Assembly (NCBI GenBank): GCA_004026145.2
Contig: CP034979.1
Coordinates: forward strand, 13,552,413 to 13,616,412
Source of the DNA: Takifugu bimaculatus
Taxonomy: Eukaryota > Chordata > Actinopteri > Tetraodontiformes > Tetraodontidae
Reading direction: 5' to 3'
DNA length: 64,000 nt
Shown: in pieces, positions 47,936 through 59,916 of the stretch
How positions within the stretch are numbered: the first letter of the stretch is position 1
Layout: every line of letters begins with the position of its first letter
The notes under the pieces: model-generated
Databases searched by the model: none
Told to the model about the DNA's origin: nothing
What the model saw: only the letters and a program-made list of their open reading frames with translations
Position numbers and translations under genes: made by a program

Positions 47936-50034
47936 TGAAAGGTACTCCAGCCAACTGGCCTGCCCAGCTAAGCCTGCTGCCTGCAAATGGATCTGTATAC
48001 CCCCCTAATTGTTTCTTAAACAAGCCACCTCTCCAGACTGGGGCTGATGGACAGAGACGAAGTATCGGTTGCCTCGGATGTAGTTTGTGCACAACTTCCA
48101 GCCTGCGTCAGGAACTTTATAGTATTTGCAATATAACATGTGGTCAAATCATGCTAGCTGGTACGAAGCAGGCACTTTGGCGAGTATGTAGATGTTATTC
48201 GGGATCTTTAAAGATCTTTTTCGTATGATTTATTTTTGGACGCGAACCAACCAGTTCAGTAAACGCACCGTTTGAGTTATATAAAGGTTTCAGAACTGTC
48301 AGAGAAGAATTTTAAATATAAAAGAACTCACGGGAGATGGATTTACAGTCGGATCGGTTCTTGTATCGTTTTCTTTATTGCCGTTACCTTTGACAACCAG
48401 CCAGCACGTCAGAAGCAATCAAATCTCTCCCAGGTCGCGGTGTGTAGCTTTGCTTTCTATCCGATGAACCGGAGGCAGGAGTGTGCAGATACACGAGTGT
48501 GTTCTACTCTATAAAAGCATCGTGGTCCCGCCATCAATCACACGCTCCTTATTAGGTTGCCTTTAAGTGGCTGCTCTGATTTTGCAGAGGAAGCTATTAG
48601 AATAATTGCGTTTCTATGCAGTTCGCCGCTGAGCTGGTTATATCTGCCGGTACTGGCGGGGCGCTCTGATGAGCTTTGACAACGACTGGCCTGTAAACGT
48701 CCACGCCGCCGCCTCACTGATGTAATGGCCCCTGAGACGGAGCGGCAGCGTCTGCGTGGACGTCACCTGACTGCCCCATCAGGTCCAGGTCCTCCAGTGA
48801 CGGCGTGGGTTGTAAAACTGAAGAGTCGCGGAGTAAGTAGCCGCATTATATAGTCTGAAGTAACTCTCAGCAGGTGTAATAGGTCCGCAACCCCCGCACC
48901 TCTGTGAAAACTCCCCTCTTAGCGCGTTGGTTATCTGAAATTGGCTTGTAATCTCAATCATCTCATTTTCCCCTGGACCCCCCCCCCCAACCCCCCCGCT
49001 CCCTTTACATCACCGCTGAATTAGTTCCTGCGCCAGTGACACCAGAAGACTCTCCGACTCACAATCTATTACAGGGCTCAACAAAATAGCTCTCTCCTTT
49101 TTCAATGAGGCTTTCTCTGCCAATCCATTACCTCTCTCTCTCTCTCTCTGCCCCCCCCTTCCCCTCCCCCTCCCCCCGCCCTCGTGCATGTGTAGGATGG
49201 TCCCCGAGAAACCATTTAAGCGGCAGAACTGGAGCCGGCCCAGGCCTCAGGTGCCCGTGTCACGGTGATGAATCACACAGAACACATATTAAACCTTCCT
49301 CATGTGAGGGGGACCTGTGTTGAGCTGCACCCTCTCCGTGGTTGCTGCAAAATAAAAAAAATAAAAAATTAGAAGAAAGTGGCGAAGAAAAAGAATTCTA
49401 AATGTGGCTGTGTGCTCTACACATAAAGGCCGGCCTGTCCCTGAGAAATTGATTTATTGGATTCCCTGACATTTTAGTTGTGGTCGTTATGTTATATTTA
49501 TGGCGGAATTGCCGGAGCCTCTCATTATGCTCTCCTAATTTATTTTACATACTTTTATGGCTGCTTGTGCTCAGCAGGCCTTTACAGCAGCTGTTATTGG
49601 GAAAGAGGGGAGGAGGAAAAAAAAGGCAAGTGCATATCGATCAAGATTTACAAGTTTATTGCCGAGACGGTGATTTATTCCAGCGTGTTTTCCTGTTTGG
49701 GTGGAAGTGCTTCACTCACTTGTCAAAGGCACCGAGAATCCAGCGTGAAAATATGAGCTGCGGGGAAAGGTGCGGCTCGTATTTTACGGATCCCTCCGCC
49801 TCTGCGGGCTGCAAATGTGTAAAATAAATAAAGATAAATTCAAGTTAATGTGCGCAAAGGCTGGCTGGGAAAGTTAATTATGCTGTCATGGCACAATCTG
49901 ACCTTGTAATCAGCGCCAGCAGAGTCGATTTGAATCGTAACGAAACAGAAATAACGAACTTTAGTCGGGTGTGCAAGGAACTGGGTCGAGTTTGGCGTTA
50001 ATCTGCTTGTAGCGTGACTTTGGGAGGCCGGAGC
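47936..50034. other. Unique non-coding sequence
   Basis: No gene is recognised. C-rich runs lie at 48978-48997 and (CT)9 at 49132-49149. Open frames at 47935-48228 and 49480-49827 have no recognisable domain. Confidence 0.45.
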
Positions 50035-50200
50035 CTGACTCCGACCGGGACCCTGGCGCTCGTGGGGCGGCTACGGCGGCCTGAGGAGCCTAATTCACGA
50101 TGAACCGTGAGAGGAAAGGTGTGGATTTGAAGGACAAAGCCTCGCCGTCGCCGCTCAAAGACGGCTTGTTCCAGTTGTTCTCCGTCAAGTTGCGCAGCCT
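50035..50200. promoter_or_regulatory. CpG-rich islet
   Basis: About 16 CpG in about 165 bp (for example TCCGACCGGGACC, GGGGCGGCTACGGCGG, CTCGCCGTCGCCGCTC), far above the surrounding density. It overlaps the start of the small ORF at 50100. Such an islet is compatible with a first exon or a regulatory element. Confidence 0.4.
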
Positions 50201-50252
50201 CGGACATGATGAAGTAATAAAAACAATTCAATTATACGACTCAAACTTTTGA
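50100..50252 (+). CDS. Candidate small ORF, 50 codons, function unknown
   Basis: The ATG at 50100 has A at -3, an in-frame stop 9 bp upstream, and a TGA ending at 50252. The peptide begins MNRERKGVDLKDK, continues through SPSPLKDGLFQLF and ends QLYDSNF. It has charged N-terminal and amphipathic central portions, with no signal peptide or membrane segment. Third codon positions are mostly G or C over the first 35 codons, then turn AT-rich near a weak donor-like GAA/GTAATA (about 50209), so an exon could end there. I recognise no family. A minus-strand frame overlaps it, and GC-rich islets can yield protein-like frames by chance. Confidence 0.2.
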   Translation: MNRERKGVDLKDKASPSPLKDGLFQLFSVKLRSLGHDEVIKTIQLYDSNF

Positions 50253-52204
50253 TGCATTTAATCGCATCCCGACATCATTGCTCAGCATAAAGAATGTGTA
50301 ATTAACAGCTGAGATGAAACGCTTACGAGCCGCTCCTTATTAAATTAAAGCAAAAAGGGCTTTGATATATGCTTATGTGGCTCTGAGCATCACCTACCAT
50401 GAAATTTAGTGTTTCCAGGATATTTAACATTAAGACGTAGTTAAAATTAATTCTATGTGCAATCCCTCAAAAAGAAAGCTGATAGCTAATGTCAATAAAT
50501 CGTGCCCGGAGCGAAACGGCGGGGATCGTAAATCTGTTGCTCGGCGCCGCCCCCCCGGACGTGGTCGTCAGGGGTCGAACGGGGGGTGTGAAACAAGGTG
50601 CAGGAATGAGGAAGATGGATTTGTTGGCGAGGGAAGGAGAAAAGGTGATTTGAAACGGCGGACACTGATTGGTGGAGATGAGGCCCCCGGTGTCCTTGCG
50701 GTGACATTCACCGCCCGATATTTGTTTGCCTTTAAATAATACCCCGGACAGGGCCGCAGAGTGATGGCCTCCGGGTCGGCTGACATTGCGGCCGGTGCCA
50801 AGGTGAGGGACTTCACAAGGCTTCCTCGCTCCCCGCCTGTCTTCCCCCCACTTCATCTTTCCATACCTCGCTCGGGCTGTCTCAGCCTGTCAATACGCAT
50901 CCATTTGTCTGATGGGTCCTTCTGAGGAGCTTACAGCTGACACGCTGGTGTCTTTATTTCCAGCAGCAATCCTTTTAGAGGCGGCCTCGGTGATCAGTCA
51001 TGCTGCCGAGAAGCCGTTCAGGCTTCGGCACCTCAGACACCCTCTGCCGTCTCCTCCTCATCGCTCCCCGTCGTTACAGGAGAGAAAGCCTTGATTGAAA
51101 ATAACATTTAGCCCGACTGCAGCGCCGGCGTGCCAACACTCTCTGATGATTTCTGTGATGGGCCGCTCCTATTCATAGCCGAGCCGTAGGCGCGTGTCGG
51201 GATGCCGTGGCCCGCGCATCACAAAGCAGCTACAGTTATCTGACGTTTGGGTGGCGTCGCACCAGTGGAGAGGTGGAAAGGTTTCTTTATCCCACAGGCC
51301 CGTCGCTGTGTGCACAGTCCTCTACGGCTTCCCATTAGGAGTTTAAAATGAGCCCCAGTACCGCTGAGACCAACATTAATACTCAGTTTTAGTGTGTGTG
51401 GCTGTTTTTAGTCCATCTCTGGCTTGTTGGGAAGAGTTTTCCAGCTCTTAACAGACGATGGGGTGTTGATTTTCGCTGAACCGCGGCGATGAGGGCTGAG
51501 CTGAGGTTATGGCCTCCGTGTTTACAGGCTCGCCGTGCACGATGGAGTTACTGTGTTTTTCTGTCTGGAGACAACACAAACGGGATCTTTCACGGTCCTC
51601 TTTAATTAGGACGATACTCAGTTTGGTGGTTGGGGCTGGTCTTGACAGTGGTCGTTTTATTATTCAAATAACTCATCGTCTCAAACAGAGAGAAGCCAAA
51701 CTGAGCAGCTAGCTTGGCAAAAGTGGGACACCAACAACCTTTTAACAGAAATAAGGATTTTAAAGCGTTGACAGACAAATTAACCAACTTAAACCAACAT
51801 AAATGTTGTCTTACTGGAGGAAAAAGTAGCTTTTCCAGACCACATGTAGACACCTGTCCCTTCATATCTGTGTCTTCGTCACTTCTCTCAACTCTCCCAA
51901 ACATTTCCGGCTTTGAATCTCCAGAATTTGCCAGCCAGGTGTGTAGCACCAGCAGATGTGCGGGGGAGGAGGGGGGTCAGGGATCACTCTGATTAGCAGC
52001 CATCCTCTCCAGGGGAATGGAAAACTTCCCCCGCTCTGTCATTATGTTCCGATGCCTCTTTTGTTCCTCCACTGCAGCGACTGCGACGGGCCTGGCCAAT
52101 CAGAGTGCCGCAGGTTTGAATCTGCCAAATTTTTAGCCAAAACAAAAGGCTCTCCAGACACGCCAACACACGTGCAGCCCCACCGGCTTGACAGACAGAG
52201 ATTA
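50253..52204. other. Unique non-coding sequence
   Basis: About 50253-50460 is AT-rich with TTAATTCT/GTAATTAACAG cores and could be regulatory. The overlapping frames at 50455-50856 and 51602-51949 carry no recognisable domain. Confidence 0.42.
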
Positions 52205-52560
52205 CACTCAAGTGCTTAGTGCATATAATTACAAGTAATTGGCAAATAGTAGGGTCTGACTAAACAGAAATTGTTTCATTACGTCTAATTAACACCTACT
52301 TGATTTTGGCTAATTAGTAGTGTTGATAATGGAGGAGCAAAGTTGTCACACTGCAGACAAACAGCAGCCATCTGGATCATTGATAACATATGCTGCTGGG
52401 ACCGATGACAGTGGCAGGTGCCTTTAGCGTCAGTGTCAGCGTGGGCAAACACAAAACAGCCCAAATAAACACGTCAGCCAGACGGCCAAATAGGCCTAAT
52501 CAAGTGCACACCTACATACTGGTTAGCTTGTAATTAAATGTTTTCACACAGACAGTATTC
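52205..52560. promoter_or_regulatory. TAATTA-rich candidate conserved element
   Basis: Three TAATTA palindromes lie within 91 bp (52226-52231, 52286-52291, 52311-52316), with further TAATTG cores between, in repeat-free sequence. TAATTA is the core of many homeodomain sites. It is among the better enhancer candidates here; conservation is unmeasured. Confidence 0.35.
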
Positions 52561-53274
52561 AGCTGAGAAGAGGCCTTTCGCCTTTTCACATTCGACTTTG
52601 TTTCCTTTAAAAGGTTTAATTGACAGCTAGGAAATTGTACAAAACTTATAGCAAGGTTAGAATTAAAGCTATTAGAGGAAAAACTCGTTTCCTACTCGCC
52701 TTGGAAATCTTTCGAAATAGAAAGCTCCCTGCTGTAAACAAAAGAAATTACCTTGCTCTCAAACTCACTGTCTGTTCTCGTTAATTAGCAGCACCCGCCA
52801 TGTGAAATTAGCTATGACGCACTCGCAAAAGAGAAAGACAAATAGTCCCTTACAGGGGAAGAATAAAGTCAAGACTCGCCATATGTAGCATTTGTCATCT
52901 TTAATTGTGGGATCAATTAAGATTTGGGGGATAATGATGATTTATAAGTGTTTGTGTATAATTTGATATTCATTAAGTCGGCCAGACACATGCTGGTATC
53001 AGCTTGTTAATTGTGTTTCCTCTTTGATGAAGAGTGGCTTTTGAATGCAATTGGCCTAAAGTTTGCTAAATAACTTGGCTCAACAATTCTAAAGCGCTGT
53101 GTGCAGGCTGCCTCGGGTTGCCACTTCAGTCACTTCTTATCGCCGTCCTTCTAAACAAAGGGTACCACTTTCATTAATGTTACTTTTTTAGTCCTTTTTC
53201 TATATTTTAGAACGTGCTTTCTTATTTTCTGACACCCAATCCGTTAAATAATAGTGTGATGACTCCCAGAGATG
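52561..53274. other. AT-rich unique sequence
   Basis: About 52740-53010 has GTTAATTAGCAGC, TTTAATTGTGGG and CAATTAAG cores and no open frame; it may continue the regulatory block upstream. No gene is recognised. Confidence 0.4.
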
Positions 53275-53292
53275 GTGTGTGTGTGTGTGTGT
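53275..53292. repeat. (GT)9 microsatellite
   Basis: Short GT run. Confidence 0.93.
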
Positions 53293-56200
53293 TGACAATC
53301 ATTAGCTGCATTTTTACATACAGGAGTGATTTATGTATTTTACATTACCCTAACTTTAATGCTAGCATTAGCTTGTGTAAACTAGCCTATGCATGCATAT
53401 ATTTTGGAAGCGCACTAATATTTACTAAACACCTCTGTCAAAAAGTAACCGATGAGCTCCACGTGCCGATACATCTGGATACACTAGTTGTTTTGTGACA
53501 CAAACAGTTGCTTTTTTAGCTTATGCAGAGTAAAAGTTCGCAGTTTCTAGAATCCACAACAGGAAACCACGCGAGCTGTTTTTAATTGCGTAAGCAGCCA
53601 GATCGAGTATTGGTCTTTTGTGTGGGGTAGGAACGAATTAAAGCATTGGCTGCACGAGGAGAATGCTCGTTTGAGCTTTGCTGCTAATTCCTCACCCGCA
53701 TGGAATGTGCATCGTTTCCGGAGACCAGACAGCAGTGATGGGAGAGCACTTTTCAGCTGTGCCCCCTCCCCTTTCCTCCCTTCGTCATTGCTAAGATGTA
53801 GGCCAAGTGAAGGAGCGGCGAATGATTAAACACGGGACAAGATCCCCATCCAAACAGCCGGGGCTTTTATTCATTTTCTTAGATTACCATCAAATTTGTG
53901 TCACCAGTAAAGCAGCGTTATTGACTCGTAGCGATGCGCTCCCTTACTTTGGTTATTAGTTGACACGCTGACATTTTCATATGTGTCTTTGCTAACGCCT
54001 GCAAATTGCGCTGACCAAGGAGCGTGAGGGTTGAACAGATAATTTTAATAAGATCCAACCACAGAGGACGCCTCGCTCACATAGAATTTCAATTGTAACC
54101 TGTTTTCGGAGGAGAGCGAGGGAGCGGCCTGTGATGGGGTTTGACAGTGTTGCATTAGGCACAACAACTACGCATAATGTACCGAAAAATTGGACGTGAA
54201 ATTGGAAACATAGCTGAGAACAAAGTAAATTTACATGGTTTGGTAGGTTTGGTGATGTCTGATATCATACTCTCTCATGCAAGCTCTATCTGGAAGGGAA
54301 AGCAGGGGCTGCAAAGGGGGTTTAACAATGGATATCAGTGGAGAGTGCTTTTAAAGTTAAGGCTGATGGATGGCTTGTCAAAAAAATAATTGCACTGGTA
54401 TGGAAGTGGGATCGCGCGAGCCTGCCGAGGAGGGGTTGGGTGGTTATGGGGGTGTCAGAGCGATGGAGGAGGGAGGTGCGATCAGCATAGAGCATGATGG
54501 GAAGTGACAGTGGTCTGTCAAGAGGCTGTGGCTGCCCAGAGAAGTGTGAAGCCAGAGCTATGAGGTGGCAGGAGAGAGCAGGCTGTCAGAGCAAGAAAGT
54601 GGCTTTAATACAGCGAAAAGGAAAGGAATCCGCCTGTCAGGCCCGCTCAGCCGAGCCCAGCGGCAGCAATGAGGGAGCGGAGAGGAGATGGAGAACGCGT
54701 ACGGGTGAGAAGAAAGGTAGGCAGGAAGAATCTGGGATATGAGAAGGGAGGAGAAGTTAGCGAGAGCCGTGTAGCAGTAGGAGGAGGCACGGTGGGAAAT
54801 TGTGTGGGACAGAAGAACGGGCCGAGCCGTCAATTAGAAGTTCCCGAAGACGGCTACGGCAAGGTGATAGAACCCATCTGCTCTTCTGCTGGTGGCATTA
54901 GACTGGCTCTGGGCTGTCTGTAACAATCTGCAGAGCTGCTTCTCCGGACTTCCGACACACAACAACCCAACAAATTGACTTTAGGAGCATCTGTTGCCCT
55001 TTTCTGTTGCCACGGTCACTGTTGACCAACACTGGGTCGGCATTTTCCTTGTTCTTTATTTATTTTGGCAAGGGTGAAGCTTTCCAGGAAGGGGAGGAAG
55101 CTTCTTCATTAGATTTGTTGTTGCCATTATCTACCACGCCCCCTCTGGCCTGGAGGGTTACTGCAGCTCCCGTCTGAGGGCTTTCCTGTTGCTCTTTTCA
55201 GCTTCCTGTGATGTGACAGAGGGTCCTTTCATCAAAAAGAGTCCACGTCCTCGTCTTAATTGTCGTGACTTTGTGCCCTTATCTTTGTCTTATTTAGACG
55301 TCTTGACGTGCTGGAATTACATATGCGAGCCGGGTGACACGCACAAAAGGACACTTTTGTGCTACGAGTCGACGGATGCTACCGGAGCAAAAACAAAGCA
55401 GCCGGAGCGCCATGATAATTACTGCAGGGGATCATCTCGCGGCACAGACAGGAAGTGGTGGAAAATATGTAATGAGGCCTGGCTGTTCCGCCTCGACCTT
55501 GAGTGAAAGACGGTTTAATTGTGCGACCCGTGAGGAGAAGCCGAGAGGCCCGCGTGCTGATTACTGACACAAATATATGCTCAGTGGCCTTTTTTCCACT
55601 GGCCTTTGCTTTTGTTTCTCCCTGCATGTGGCGCATGATTGATGTAGCGTGTCGCGATTCAATAATGACCGTGTCACTTTTCTAACATTGTCTTGGTTTC
55701 ACATCAAGGTTTCAGGCCTCATTTAAGTGCTGTGCTAATATTCCCAACAGCGCACGTCTGATAAAACGCACAACACCAGATCTCCTCATCAGCAGGGACC
55801 AGACAGGAAATGACACGCGCTTCTGCTGTAGCATCAGAAAGTGCTGTACAGCAGAAGTCGTCAGCTGTGTCTTCACATTCAAAACCAATTAGTTTTACCA
55901 TAATTTATTCCTCATTAAGGCCACATAATTAAAGTCCTCCCTAGCTTCTTTGGGCATAAATTTTCGCTCGCTCATTTTGCGGCAGTATAAACTGCAATAT
56001 TTAAAGGCCCACTAACCACTAATTCACATAATCAAAAAAGAGTTATTCTGAGAAGTTATCATGAGTTCACGATCTAATGACAGAGCCACAGCTGAACCCT
56101 GCCAGGCCCAGAGAGGAGCGGCCAATCACCGTGTTGGTTTTAGCGAGGACGTTAGCGGTTCGTCTGACGGCTGACGTGATTTCACTCCAGGGGCGTGTGA

Positions 56201-57007
56201 CATTTATGTCATCTCTGCCCCAAATTATCATCTATGTGTTGTCTTGACATGCTCCGTTTCCCCTTCATCTATTGATCCAGGCAGCTATTTTTTTCTCTAC
56301 GCTCCTCATGACACGATGAGTTAAACAAGAAGCACCACCCTATAGCCGCGGCTACAGGTGGCCGCGTGAAGCTGCTACAGGTGATTCACTCTATACATTT
56401 GTCAAGTGTCAAGACAAAAGTGTTTTTAGCCGTTTTATCGGTGGCGATTTTTACACATTCTAAGTGTAAATGAAACAAGTTTCAAGCTAAAATGACTGAG
56501 GTTTGTGACATGTCTGTAAAGACATTCGTGCCTGAAGGGTTCCTCTTTGTAGATTACAATAATGATTAAATTGCTGCAGACAATCAATCAGGCGGCTGAT
56601 AACGTATGACTGCCAGCACATTATCCCTGTTCTCTCCCTCTGGAGCTCCACTTGTCTCCAGAAGCAGCCCTGACTAACAGGCACCTCCGCCTCCCTGGCT
56701 CAAACATTTTCTAATCAGCTTTATTTCACACGTCTGAATTTATCTCATTCATGGAAAAGGCCGATATATTAGCTGGCTTGTATGATACACAAGGTGACCC
56801 TGCTGACTTAATGACATAATACATTATCCTTAATGAAGTCAATATCTCGTCTTTTAGCTGTCTGTCTGTTGGGCCGATTAATTGCGGTGTCATTAAAGTT
56901 AGCTCTCTTTTCATTTAGGCTTGGCAAGTGGCATAAAACTAATGTTCTTAGTTATCAACCACTGAAATAGGACCGAGGGTGGAGGGAATTATAGCGTGGG
57001 TGGGGGT
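53293..57007. other. Unique non-coding sequence
   Basis: No gene is recognised. About 54540-54800 is purine-rich on the plus strand and gives Arg/Glu/Lys-rich frames judged compositional. About 55890-56050 is AT-rich. Confidence 0.45.
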
Positions 57008-57017
57008 GGGGGGGGGG
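57008..57017. repeat. Poly-G tract, 10 bp
   Basis: G10 within a GGGTGGGGGTGGG-type context from about 56999. Confidence 0.93.
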
Positions 57018-59871
57018 ATCCCTACAGACCACATCAGCACCATTTTCAAGTCATGCCACTTACAGATAAATGCTACTAGAACAGATGGAGTGCTAGCATT
57101 TGTACTAGCCAGATGCTAATTGAATATATAGATTTATTTCCTTTGTGCACATTGAAAAATAATCTGCAGACTAATTTAACTCATCCTAATTGTCCTTCAT
57201 TTTACAATAATATAAGACAGTAAGAAATGTGTCTTTATACGGAGCGTTTGATGAGCAGCCCGATGTTCAGGGCTGTGACAGAAGCAGGCTGAGACCATTT
57301 CCTTACTTTCCTTGTTTAGTCTGCTGATCAGTAGTAGCACGGCGTAGCTGCAGCATCGCCCGTCAGTAAGATCTTCTCGGCTGGTCCGTAGCCGCGACAG
57401 TGCATGATGCTGCTCAAAATCTGAGATTTGGTAGCGTACTGAGCTGTAGGACTCTGGTCACTCGTTTGTGGTCACGTTTCTCTGTGACGCCTCCATGACG
57501 GCGCATCCTCCTCCCTTCCCTGCCCACCACCCTCTTCCCTGCACCGCAGACGAGATGTGGGTAATTTACAACGTGTTATCTTTGTCTATAGCCGCGGAAT
57601 GATGCGGCGTAAATCAGGCCGTAATGAAAGGCCGAGAATTCATCCCTGCGTGCACATTTTAAGTGCGGTATCTGTTAGGATGGCAGCATGTGAAGAGGCT
57701 GGAATGAGCCAGGCTCAGGGGTCATAAAGCATCGGCGGAGCCCATATTAATGCTGTATGTCTGGGGTTAGTAATTGGGTCGCGCTGATGAGTTGTTTGGA
57801 AGACAAAGTATAAATCCCCTCCTCCTGACGTAAATCTTGCATTGTTGGAGCAAGGTGCAATCCCAACAAATATTGATCCCGCCTGCTGCCTGCGTGTGTG
57901 TGGCTCGGTGTGTGGGTGGTGTGTAGAACTCCCAATTACAGCAGCCTAACCAGTCCACCCCAGTAGGTTTGATCTGCAGTACAATAGCATCCATGTTGTT
58001 AGCTTAGCTCCGGCCCTCGTCGCTGACATGCTGAGCTTGTTTTGAGGCCGTTGCCACCTTCCCAGCTGTTGTGCTCTCAGTCTGATGGTCCACAGGTTGA
58101 CTGGGGGGGGGGGGGTGTTTGGTTTATCATTAATGTGTATTTACAGTACGTGGTTTGTCTTGTTTGTAAGTAATGACGGTTGATATTTGGAGAACAGATC
58201 CGATCACCTGCGCTCTGCTTCTTACATCTAACCTTTAAGGTTTTCAAATGTCATTGAGCTCCCTTTGAACCGGCGTGCAGACGAGTGTGTGCACGTGAGT
58301 GTGTGTGACTGATGCAGGCAGACAGCTTATCGTTAAACACATCCTATCAGGCTTGACAGGTCACTGTCAGGTACCGCTCCTTTCCTCTTTCACCCCTACT
58401 GATACAAGGTGCCACATGCAGAAATCTACCAACATGAGTATGCTAATGCCATCTGATGGGAAGAGCTGTCGAAGCTACTTTGTCTGGTTTCCACCTTTCT
58501 TCTTCTGTTACTCCACCTTATTTTGGAGAGTGTTGGAGTTAAAATGTTTAATTGGGGTGCAGCCAGTTCAAAATAACAGGGGAGCTATGGTTCACTCCCA
58601 AAAAGGTCATGTCATTGAAATGGAGACTCCTCATCCTGGCGGCGCACCGTCGCACTGATCTATTTTAATGTTCCGGGAAGCAAAACAGCTCGTTGGGAAA
58701 ATTGCTGAAAGAATATCGAAAGGCTTTTATTTGCTGTGCTGATTTGAAAGAAAAGAGAAGCAGAACCCTCCAATGAGAAATGATGTTTGCATATTTCCTT
58801 CATAAATTAGTCAGACCTTTAATTACCTTTCGTTAGATTACAGCTGCTAATGAATGAGCTCGCATACTGTACATGATTTAAATCGGACCCCCCCCCACCC
58901 CCCCATCCTTGATGATCCCCTTAAATCCGCATCTGCTTTTAGAAACCAGGTGTTTGAAAGTTTCCCAAGTAGAAGAAATATGGTGTTTGTACTCGGGGCT
59001 TGGTATTGTTTTGCTGTTGCCGTGTGGATAACTCACGGCTCCTATTCTCTGTGTCCGTCTGTGAAATAGGAGCCCTGAACCTGGCGTGATGCTGCAAGAT
59101 AAACCGGCTACCAGGGAGCCTCCATTAATAATTCTCTTATTTGGGAACGGGGCCCTGTGCTCACAGAATACAGGGCAGTCCATCTCTTACAGCATGAAAA
59201 AGGGAGCAGAGGAAAAAAGTAAGAAGTATAAGGTCAGCAGGGAGAGACTGGTCCCCCCCCGCCCCCCCTCGGAGAGTGATGGGTGCAGGTTTTCCAAGGT
59301 AGTGCATTTGTCTGTCATGCGTCTGGGCTGGCTCATGTGATTTAGCTGCTGTCAGCTGATGCTGGTGTCCAGAGGATGATAGCGGCTGGCTGGATGGGGG
59401 GAAATTTGTTACCTTTAGCTCTGACAGGGAGATAATTGCTGATGGTTAACAGAACAGTATGGAATCCAAAGGGCTGGAAGCCGGGAGCAGAGGAAGAGGA
59501 GCGGACTCGGCCAACCCACGGCTCGGCTGACGCTTCCTTCTTTAGTGCTTCGCTTGCTAATATGCTTTAAAACAGTAACGTGGCCCCTCCCACTTGAGCG
59601 GCTGCTTAGTGCAGCTAATCAGCGGATTTCTCCTCAGTGCTCATCCACCTCCACCCCGATCGTAAACTTTCCCGTCTAAGACATCCACCGAGGCGCCTCT
59701 GGATCACGCCTGGCGTCAGTCAAAGCCGTCCAAACTGCCAGCAACACATCAGAGAGTGAGTTAAGCAGGAGGTGGAGCCGCCAGCGCGCTAGCTTGACAG
59801 GACATGATTGGCGGGTTAAAGCCGTGGTTAATTGTCTCCTGCTCATCGCTGATGTGGAATCTGCTGTGCTG
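57018..59871. other. Unique non-coding sequence
   Basis: No gene is recognised. G13 lies at 58103-58115 and C-rich sequence at 58888-58904. The 119-codon frame at 58299-58658 has no domain. About 58640-58870 is AT-rich and repeat-free. Confidence 0.45.
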
Positions 59872-59900
59872 TGATGTTGTGGGCGGGGCCCACAACATCA
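59872..59900. repeat. Perfect 13-bp hairpin with 3-nt loop
   Basis: TGATGTTGTGGGC (59872-59884), loop GGG, then GCCCACAACATCA (59888-59900). The arms are perfectly complementary. A G15 run begins two bases further on at 59902. No coding frame explains it. Confidence 0.95.
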
Positions 59901-59901
59901 T

Positions 59902-59916
59902 GGGGGGGGGGGGGGG
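59902..59916. repeat. Poly-G tract, 15 bp
   Basis: Uninterrupted G15 beginning one base after the hairpin's right arm. Confidence 0.97.

Noticed and set aside
54494..54923. Lys/Arg/Glu-rich plus frames resembling a basic protein
   Set aside because: Purine-rich DNA; overlapping frames of similar quality and no domain.
55133..55152. Possible CTCF site GCCCCCTCTGGCC
   Set aside because: One base shorter than the CTCF core, so the register does not fit.
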